Part shown: positions 57,045 through 64,000 of the stretch, in pieces | How positions within the stretch are numbered: the first letter of the stretch is position 1 | Layout of the letters: each line of letters opens with the position of its first letter | Assembly: GCF_000283155.1 (NCBI RefSeq) | Contig: NW_004454177.1 | Span: 6,721,382-6,785,381 of the forward strand | Direction: 5' to 3' | DNA: 64,000 nt | Origin: Ceratotherium simum simum | Lineage: Eukaryota > Chordata > Mammalia > Perissodactyla > Rhinocerotidae | Program-made: the position numbers and the translations under genes | Notes under the pieces: model-generated | Seen by the model: the letters and a program-made list of their open reading frames with translations, nothing else | Told to the model about the DNA's origin: nothing | Database searches by the model: none

Positions 57045-57500
57045 GAAGATGGTGATGATGGTAATAGCTAGTGACTAACACTTATTAGGCACTTATTATT
57101 TGCCTGAGGTTGGAGGAAAGACCTGCTTCTTTGGGGATGAAAAAGAAAAGGCAGGTTTGGGTGCATGAAGATGTATAGAGACATAAAGGAAACTGAAGGA
57201 ATGCTTCATGTCTGTTTCTCTGCCAAGCACAAGACTTGGTCATCTGTTGAAAGTTACAGGTCTGAGGTTGGTTAGAGGCCTTGAAGAAAGTGACAGAAGT
57301 TTGGAATTACTAGGAAACTAGGTAGGGACCTGATCAGGGATAAGTAGAGTAATAATAGTATTAATAACAACAGTAAGAACAGCCAATATCTATTAGTTAT
57401 CTGTTCTGTGCCAGCTAATGTTCTAGGCGATTTATGTTTTAACCTTTATATAGCAACTTCATTAAAGTAGTTGTTCTATAGATAAGAAACATGAGTGCTA
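57045..57500 (-). mobile_element. MIR fragments flanking an L2-like segment
   Basis: Partial antisense MIR text occurs at 57045-57115 ('aacacttattaggcacttatta') and 57360-57500 ('tctgttctgtgccagctaatg'). The intervening purine-rich text resembles antisense L2 weakly. Confidence 0.45.
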
Positions 57501-59635
57501 GTTTCATTGTCATTCTTGGAAATTCATTCAAATTTCATTCTCTTGCCCCAAGCCTAGCCTCTTTTCTCTTTCTGCACTGTTAATGACGTTGAGAGTATCT
57601 ACTTGACCTTGAAAGCCGGACGTTTAGAGTTTAACTTAAAAAATTGTTCTTCAGAGAAAGGAGGAAGAGTAGATTGAAAAAAAAATGTATATATCCAAAA
57701 TATGACAAATATGTTGATGCTTTTTTCCCCACCAGAATAACTGATGCTCTTGACGAGTTGCCTGGCTAACTGAAGTGAGCTACCAGAGCCCTGTAGAAAC
57801 CCAGACCTGGTTATGTGACTTGACAGTTAGAGGTATCTGAAATTATAAACTCATTTAGATTTACATGGCCTAAAACTGTAGAATGAATCTTTGCCCCCCA
57901 AATCTGCCTTTGTCAGATTACTCATAATTCAGACTGAGCATTTACCTCTTCCAGGTTTAACCCTTTTAAACTTGGTAATATCTCATTTGCTAAAGGTATC
58001 TTGTGTACTCTCTACCTTGTTGTGATGCCTAACTTTTTAATTTTAGTATTAGGAAAAGAACTGTCAATAAGGTATGAGATGAAATACAGCATAGATGAAG
58101 TCTGTCAACTTGGTAAACACAAACTACTAGACAATAGGGGTTTGTTGCAGACTCCTTTCATAAGTAGAAAACTTTTCCAAAAGACATTTTTGAAGTTTTG
58201 CTATCATGAAAGATTGCTAGTGAATGAAAAGAGCCTTTTGTAGACCCCTATTTGAGAGTCTGGTAACTGGTACTTTTGGATTCTATGCACAGAGATCCAA
58301 GACTGGGAGAAATATCTCAGGGAAAAGCTATCTAAGTTTGGTATCCAAAGCTATTAATTTCTTCAATTATGAGAAGAAACCACAGATTGCATAATGGCCT
58401 TGGTATTTTGTTGGTATGGAGAGGATGATCTCAGAAGACTTGTAAGCCTGTGTTGAGATGTGTGTGACACGTGCCTTTTTTCCGATTTTTTTATTTCAAC
58501 AATCGTAGACACATTTTTGAAACTGTGGATATCCTAAGTTAGCAAATCCAAATCAGTGCACAAAGCAACCATTTTTGCCAGTGCCAAATGCATGCTTTGC
58601 TGAACTTTCTAATCTGGGCACCAAAGTTTATGCATAGCAAATTCTAACATCTGCCAAGTTCTATTATGACTTAGAGGGGAGTAGAGCAAAGTGGGCTGAA
58701 GAATCTGGAAATGCATGCTGCCTATAGGGTAAATTGCATTTTGGAATTTGCTTCCATGTGGATTTTCTCCTCATGGACCACTGTGACTGTTAGCAGACTG
58801 AGCTGGAAAGGTCATATTGCACAAGATGAAGAACAATAAATGGTCTGTTCAGTGACTTGCTGTTAAGCCTCCTGCCAGTGCCAACTAATAGTTGTAATAG
58901 CCATTTCTCCTCCGGGATATAAGAGTTTGGCTGTCATCTTTTTGGGAATTTGGTAATTTGTAGCCATTGCTTTTCAGCATGTTGGGGAGATCTAACGTTT
59001 AAAGGCTGTTATCCCAGTGGCTTACAGCTCTTTTTTTTCATGAACTGCTGTTTCTTCTTTTGAGCCTTGATTGTAATTTTAAAAATTACAGCAAGAGTAT
59101 TTATTTTAAAAAAGTGCATGTGAATATTAAATCCACTTAATTTGTTTTCATTTTGCTGAAGAGAACTTGAATTTATCTCTTCTCACAAAGCATTGGCCTC
59201 ATCTTTATTTCACCTGAGGACACTGACCCTAGAAATAGTTTGCTGGGTTTTTTTCCCTTTGCTTTTCTTTTAAATCAATAAAATTTCTTTTTTCTTGTGT
59301 TGTGGTGCAGTTCTAAACCATGTTTAAAATATGTACAGGGACACAGACCCCAATAGGGTTTCAAAGACATGAAGAATCTGTGGCAGAAGTTAGTGTGTCT
59401 AATAAGTGTGAGTTCCCGCAGATTTGCTTTAGAAGAAGTGTATTAATTAAGGACATTTTCCAAAGCATTTCCATCCGTGTGATATATGATATTTTACTTA
59501 GCTGCCTTTTAGAAATGTAGATGTATTCCTGAAATTATTTATCATTTTTTAATAAGTGAAATAGCTTAAAATGAATAATGAGTAATTACTTTTTCAGTAA
59601 TATGGTAAATCAGATGTGCAGAGAAGCCCCTTCTG
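57501..59635. other. unique DNA
   Basis: 2.1 kb without a recognised repeat. Open frame 58001-58243 (80 codons, plus) has no known relative or exon signals that I trust. Confidence 0.45.
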
Positions 59636-59649
59636 GTCAGAACATTTTA

Positions 59650-59911
59650 TTTATTTATTTATTTATTTTTGAGGAAGATCAGCCCTGTGCTAACATCTGC
59701 CAATCCTCCTCTTTTTTTTTTCTTTCTGCTGAGGAAGACTGGTCCCGGGCCAACATCCGTGCCCATCTTCCCCCACTTTACACGGGACACCGCCACAGCA
59801 TGGCTTGCTAAGCAGTGCGTCAGTGTGCGCCCGGGATCCGAACCGGCAAACCCCGGGCCGCCAGCAGCGGAGCGCGCGCACTTAACCGCTTGCACCACCA
59901 GGCCGGCCCCA
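59650..59911 (-). mobile_element. ERE SINE (class III)
   Basis: CpG-rich copy with head ggccggcccc and A box variant (gtggtgcaagcgg, minus strand), two modules and a (TTTA)n tail. TSD gtcagaacatttta (59636-59649) and gtcagaacgtttta (59912-59925), one mismatch. Confidence 0.97.
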
Positions 59912-59925
59912 GTCAGAACGTTTTA

Positions 59926-60535
59926 AGTGAAGCTGAGGAAGGGAAAAAGTTTGTGAACACATATAAAATATATGTAAAATGCTGGAGCTTGTGTAAGAAA
60001 AACAATTGAAGGCCTTGAAAGGACTAGAAAACGTGATTTTTTAAGGTAGAGGAGGCACTGAAGGTGATGTTTATGCTGAGAGTTTCTTATAGGATTAGAG
60101 CAAAAGAAGGAGACAAGAGAAAAAGAATAGTGTCCAAGTAGAGTGGGAGGTCATACTGGAGACTGCCCCATATAAAACTGGGACCCCAGAGAGGATGAGG
60201 AGGATAAAAGATGCCCTACACACAGCAGCTTGCTGGTTAATGTCTTGGATCTGGATGGAGAGGGGTAAAGTCTCCCATGAAACTGCCTCAGCAGAAGCCT
60301 GCACTCACATGGATTTTCACAGCCTGCACTCACAGGCTTCATACTACCTGTGAGGCCTGAAAACCTCTAAGCTGACAACTTAGTTGGAAGTACTCCCAGT
60401 TGGTTGTGATTTGCAGTGTGGGAGAATCAAATTCAAATCTCTGTGGAAAGACACTTTATAGACAGGCCTCGAAGAATTTTTATAAAGTTGCAAGACATGT
60501 GAGCTTGCACAAGAAAACAAGCAACTGTGAGTTAG
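59926..60535. other. unique DNA
   Basis: Nothing recognised. Includes a short direct repeat 'cagcctgcactcaca' / 'aagcctgcactcaca' around 60296-60334. Confidence 0.45.
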
Positions 60536-60540
60536 TCAGA

Positions 60541-61106
60541 TGTGGCAGATTATATTTTCCAAAGATGGCTGCAACAGTATGCCCGACCCATGTACTCTTC
60601 TAGAACTTTGGTGTTCTACCATAAAGAAATAGAGTCTGTGTCCCCTTCCATGAAACCTGGGCAGGCCTTTGTGACTGCTTTGACCAAAAGAATATGACAG
60701 AAGTGATACTGTGTGATTTCTGAGGTTAAGTCATGAAAATACCACACAGTTCTTCCTTATTCTCTTGGGATGCTCTTTCTTGGAACCCTTCACAATCCTG
60801 TGAAGAAGCCTGTGCAGTTCATGAGAGACACGTGGAGAGGAACTGAGGCCTCAGGCCCATGGCACCAACCAAGCTCCCAGCTGACAGCCTATACTAACTT
60901 GCCAGCCTTGTAAGTAAGCCATCTTGAAAGTGGATTCTCTAACCTCCTGTCAAGCTGCCCTAGGTGACGTCACATAGAGCAGAGACAAGCTGTCCTTTCT
61001 GAGCCCTGGACAAATTGCAAATTTGTGAGCAAAGTAAGTGATTGTTGTTGTTTTAATCCACTAAGTTTTGGGGTGGTTTGTTACACAGTGATAGATAACT
61101 AAAACA
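60541..61106 (+). mobile_element. Solo MLT1-like LTR (ERVL-MaLR)
   Basis: Begins TGTGGCAGATTATATTTTCC and ends ...GATAGATAACTAAAACA. Inner blocks 'gggcaggcctttgtgactgc', 'cgtggagaggaactgaggcc', 'acttgccagccttgtaagta' and 'ccactaagttttggggtggt' are characteristic of MLT1/MST-type LTRs. Flanks tcaga (60536-60540) and tcagc (61107-61111) fit a decayed 5-bp TSD. The AATAAA expected near its 3' end is lost. No internal retroviral genes are attached. Confidence 0.85.
60965..60972. promoter_or_regulatory. Perfect CRE palindrome (TGACGTCA) in the LTR
   Basis: The full CREB/ATF site is present inside the MLT1-like LTR. Seen directly; binding is not shown. CpG-containing sites are usually lost in old repeats. 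Confidence 0.35.
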
Positions 61107-61134
61107 TCAGCAGTAACCATCAGTGTTGTAAAGA

Positions 61135-61420
61135 CTATAGATGTTTAAAGAAATAAAAGAGGATATTAAAAATATAGTATGATGAAGAGACTCTCAAAAT
61201 TGATGAGAAAGATGTGAAAGAAGAGCTCAGTCTCAGTAGAACTTCTAGAAATAAAAAACATAAGTGGAAACAATGGAAAGATGATACAGATTGGATAGAG
61301 TTGGAGAGTGAACTGGAAGATAGATAAATATGAAGAAAATTTCCAGAATTTAGTACAGAGAAAGAAGAGATGGGCCATATAAGGTTTAGTGACATAGAGG
61401 ATGAAAAGATACCACATATG
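61135..61420 (+). mobile_element. L1 ORF1-region fragment
   Basis: 'agaacttctagaaataaaaa' followed by 'gagtgaactggaagatagat' and 'ttccagaatttagtacagag' is the coiled-coil part of an L1 (or HAL1) ORF1. It is disrupted and non-coding. Confidence 0.65.
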
Positions 61421-61427
61421 TCTGATT

Positions 61428-61558
61428 TAGCAGTTCTCAAACTTTTTGATCTTAGGACCCCTTAAACTCTTAAAAATTATTGAGAACCCCAGTTGCTTTT
61501 GTGTATGTGGGTTACACGTATAATTTGGTCACATTTCTGTGCATATGTTATAGTTCAA
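61428..61558. mobile_element. Ancient repeat fragment, perhaps DNA transposon
   Basis: 'cagttctcaaactttttgatcttaggacccctt' type text followed by 'gagaaccccagttgcttttgtgtatgtgggtta' is a common mammalian interspersed repeat. The CAG..TTCTCAAA start suggests a hAT-type end, but I cannot name the family. Confidence 0.4.
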
Positions 61559-61574
61559 TAAAAAATTTACTTAA

Positions 61575-61781
61575 GGGCCGGCCCTGTCGCTTAGTGGTTA
61601 AGTGCGTGCGCTCGGCTGCTGGCTGCCCGGATTCGGATCCCGGGCGCGCACCGACGCACCGCTTCTCCGGCCATGCTGAGGCCGTGTCCCACGTACAGCA
61701 ACTAGAAGGATGTGCGGCTATGGCATACAACTATCTACTGGGGCTTTGGGGGAAAAATAAATAAATAAATATAATTATTAA
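61575..61781 (+). mobile_element. ERE SINE (class I), inverted-pair member
   Basis: Complete copy, A box cgcttagtggttaag, B box attcggatcc. Perfect 15-bp TSD aaaaaatttacttaa at 61560-61574 and 61782-61796. Its tail faces the tail of the next ERE, 35 bp away. Confidence 0.97.
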
Positions 61782-61794
61782 AAAAAATTTACTT

Positions 61795-62830
61795 AAAAAA
61801 AGGACAACACCATAAAAGATTTTATTTATTTATTTTTTTCCCCCAAAGCCCCAGTAGATAGTTGTATTTCATAGATGCACATCCTTCTAGTTGCTGTATG
61901 TGGGACGCGGCCTCAGCATGGCCGGAGAAGCGGTGCGTCGGTGCGCTCCCGGGATCGGAACCCGGGCCGCCAGCAGCGGAGCGCACGCACGCAACCGCTA
62001 AGCCACGGGGCCGGCCCAGGACAACACCATAAAGAGAGTGAAAAGATAAGCCACAACTTGAGAGAAGATGTACTGAGGAAGTTCGTTATCCAGAATATAA
62101 AAGAATTCCTTGAATTAAAAAAAAAAAAGGAAAAAAAGGAAATAAGAAAGTCATCAAGTTTATTTCACAGAAGCAGAAACAAATGGTCCATGAACATATA
62201 AAAAGATACTCAACCTTTTTAATAATAATCAAGGAAATGCAAATTAAAACAGAGAGGAACTATTTGCCACACTCCCCCACCAGACTGGGAAAAATGAAAA
62301 ATAAGAGTTGTTGGAGATGATATGGAGCAGTGGGTGCAGTCCCACTGTTGGATATAACCATTTTGGAAAACAGTTTAGCTTTGCTTAGTGATTCCTAAGT
62401 GTATACCCTAGTGAAACTCTTGTACTGGTGGCCCAGGAGACATGTTTAAGAATGTTTGAAGTACTGTTCATGATAGCTAAAAATGCAAACAAGTCAAATG
62501 TCTAGCAACTATAAAGCAATAAATAACGGTATAAAAGGGTGACTATTTCGCATAAAGTGAATTAAGTACCACTACATGCATCTTCATGGAGGAATATTAT
62601 AACAGGATCAAAAAAGGCAGTTAAAAATAATAAGTATGATTCTATTACATAAAGTTTAAAAACAGACAAATCTATATGTTTGGTGATACATATATGGTAA
62701 AACTGGAAAGAAAAGCAAAAAAATGATAGTAAATTTTAAGATAGAGGTTATCTTGGGGTAGGGAATGGAATGGAAAAGCACATGGGAACTATGGTTTGTA
62801 TATGACATATTTCACAATAAAAATTTCCGT
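61795..62830 (+). mobile_element. L1 ORF2 C-terminus and 3' UTR remnant
   Basis: 'aggacaacaccataaagagagtgaaaag' type text (split by the ERE), 'atataaaaagatactcaacc', 'atcaaggaaatgcaaattaa' and 'catttcacaataaaaattt' follow sense L1 order to a polyadenylation signal at about 62816. An old copy with stops. Confidence 0.82.
61817..62017 (-). mobile_element. ERE SINE (class I), inverted-pair member
   Basis: Complete minus-strand copy, head GGGCCGGCCC at 62017. Perfect 16-bp TSD aggacaacaccataaa at 61801-61816 and 62018-62033. Inserted in L1 ORF2. Confidence 0.98.
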
Positions 62831-64000
62831 GGGCCTGTTGTTGAAAGGAACCCCGCAGTGATTCTTTTTCTAAGGAAGGAATTTTGGTAATGCAAATACT
62901 AGTTCTTAATTAATCTTTTGGTAGGTGTTTTGCATATAAAATCCTCCAGTAAATATATTTCAAGTTTATTTTTCACAGTTTTTTTTATGTCAACCTTGCT
63001 AAGTAGGAAGTGTGCCTAGGAAGAAGATGAAACTAGGAGGATTGATTCACAAATTCAAGTTCAGTGGTTATAGACCTAGAATGAGAAATTAGGCCTGTTA
63101 TCCTGTCTTAAAATTGGCTTAAAAGTGTTAAGAACAAAAGCCTGTTTCTTTATCTTTCTGGTCAGCGGCAGAGGCACTCTTTGGCCTCTACCCCTACCCT
63201 GAGTCTGCCGTTTGTTAAAAATCTCTATGTATTGACATCTCTTCCTTTTCTGAAGGAATGTGAAACCCGATAATTACACGCAGACCTGACCTACTTGGGA
63301 GGAACCAGAGGACAAAGAAACCCTAGCTTTCTTCATCCTTTTTTGGTTAACAAGCAGAGATTTGGGGAGGTGAGGGCCAGAGCTTCTTTTATCTATTCTT
63401 CTTTGAAGAGTCTAAAACAGGTTCTCCCTGTCCCATACATTAGAAGTTTCCCCATGTGTGTGTTGGTTGTAGACTAATGGACTTGATGCTAGTGAATCCT
63501 TTGCATGTCTGCTGATCTGGAAATGTTTGGCCATTTGCCAAGGGCACTATGGCTTTGAGAAAATAAGGATGAAAGAATCTATTGATTTGTTTTTACTTTT
63601 AATTGTCTTGTTTTATATATTTGATTTTGTAAACACTTCAGTCTTTTTTTTTTAAGAAGTAGTTGGCATCTAAACATACACACTTATATTAATGAATGAA
63701 TCAATTGGAATAATAGTTTGGACTAGTCATCCCATTTAGTTACTGTTGTGGTTGCCTAGTAACTGTTATTCTAGTTCTGTGTTAGTTCTGTTTCTCTGTC
63801 ATTTTGCTAAGTTGCTAGGTTATTTTCATCCCAATTTTTAATATTTTCTTTATCCATTGACTTTTTTTTAAATAACAAAAGTTCTCCCTAAACCACAAGC
63901 AAAAATCTTTTTGGTTTGTTTCATTAACAGTTACTAAATCACAACTGGGTTCTGGGTCCTAGGTCCTAGGTCCTGTATTGGGTGATTGAGACTTTACTAA
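62831..64000. other. unique DNA
   Basis: No repeat or exon recognised. A short tandem ggtcctag (about three partial units) lies at about 63955-63973. Confidence 0.45.

Noticed and set aside
60903..60918. Splice donor-like 'cttgtaagtaagcc'
   Set aside because: It is part of the MLT1-like LTR consensus ('gccagccatgtgagtgagcc'), so it is not evidence for an exon.
61135..61440. 101-codon minus-strand frame
   Set aside because: It is the antisense of an L1 ORF1 fragment. The serine/phenylalanine-rich peptide is the usual shadow of purine-rich ORF1.
1..64000. CRISPR arrays, operons, phage or other prokaryotic systems
   Set aside because: There are no long open frames, spaced direct repeats or ribosome-site pattern. 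The mammalian repeats settle the origin.

Overview
The window looks like nuclear DNA of an odd-toed ungulate, most likely a horse or other Equus. The main clue is a tRNA-derived SINE that begins GGCCGGCCC, carries a TGGCTTAGCGGTTAAG-type A box and a GGTTCGGATCC B box, and ends in an A-rich tail. This matches the Equine Repetitive Element (ERE) family, which is restricted to perissodactyls. I count 23 copies with a head plus one tail-only fragment: 16 on the minus strand and 8 on the plus strand. Many have perfect 14-18 bp target-site duplications (TSDs). Base composition is AT-rich, codon structure is absent, and ancient mammalian repeats (MIR, L2, old L1, hAT, MLT1-like LTR) fill much of the rest. 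All family names come from memory of consensus sequences, without a database search.

I find no convincing protein-coding gene, tRNA, rRNA or other functional RNA gene. Every open frame of 60-170 codons is explained by repeats or by chance. The window is therefore an intron or an intergenic stretch.

Layout. 1-8.7 kb: old L1, MIR and L2 pieces, one ERE and unique DNA. 8.7-14.7 kb: five EREs, an L2 piece, a MIR and a 27-bp structure resembling mariner ends. 16.0-17.2 kb: an L1 3' end, a MIR and a possible solo LTR. 18.6-23.4 kb: a dense block of a decayed L1 ORF2 (interrupted by an ERE and an antisense L1 piece), another antisense L1 and a 1.2-kb L2. 24.7-28.1 kb: three EREs and a nested MIR/MIR/hAT complex. 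29.9-31.3 kb: antisense L1 with an ERE inside. 33.1 kb: an ERE whose tail looks like corrupted sequence. 33.3-40.3 kb: the longest ERE-free stretch, holding two weak exon-like candidates. 40.3-46.8 kb: four EREs and a long antisense L2 with a recognisable reverse-transcriptase motif. 46.8-59.6 kb: MIR, L2 and L1 pieces, two full EREs and unique DNA, including a GC-richer segment near 51 kb. 59.6-62.8 kb: an ERE, an MLT1-like solo LTR, an L1 ORF1 piece, two EREs tail-to-tail 35 bp apart, and an L1 3' end.

The EREs fall into three architectures. Class I has the tRNA head plus a 'CAACTA...TACTGGGGCTTTGGGG' body. Class II has that body plus one or two 'GATGTTAGCTCAGGGC...CTTCCTC' modules. Class III has the head followed directly by the GATGTTAGC modules. 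Interaction between features is mostly insertion history: EREs interrupt L1 and L2 copies, and L1 enzymes presumably drove ERE insertion.
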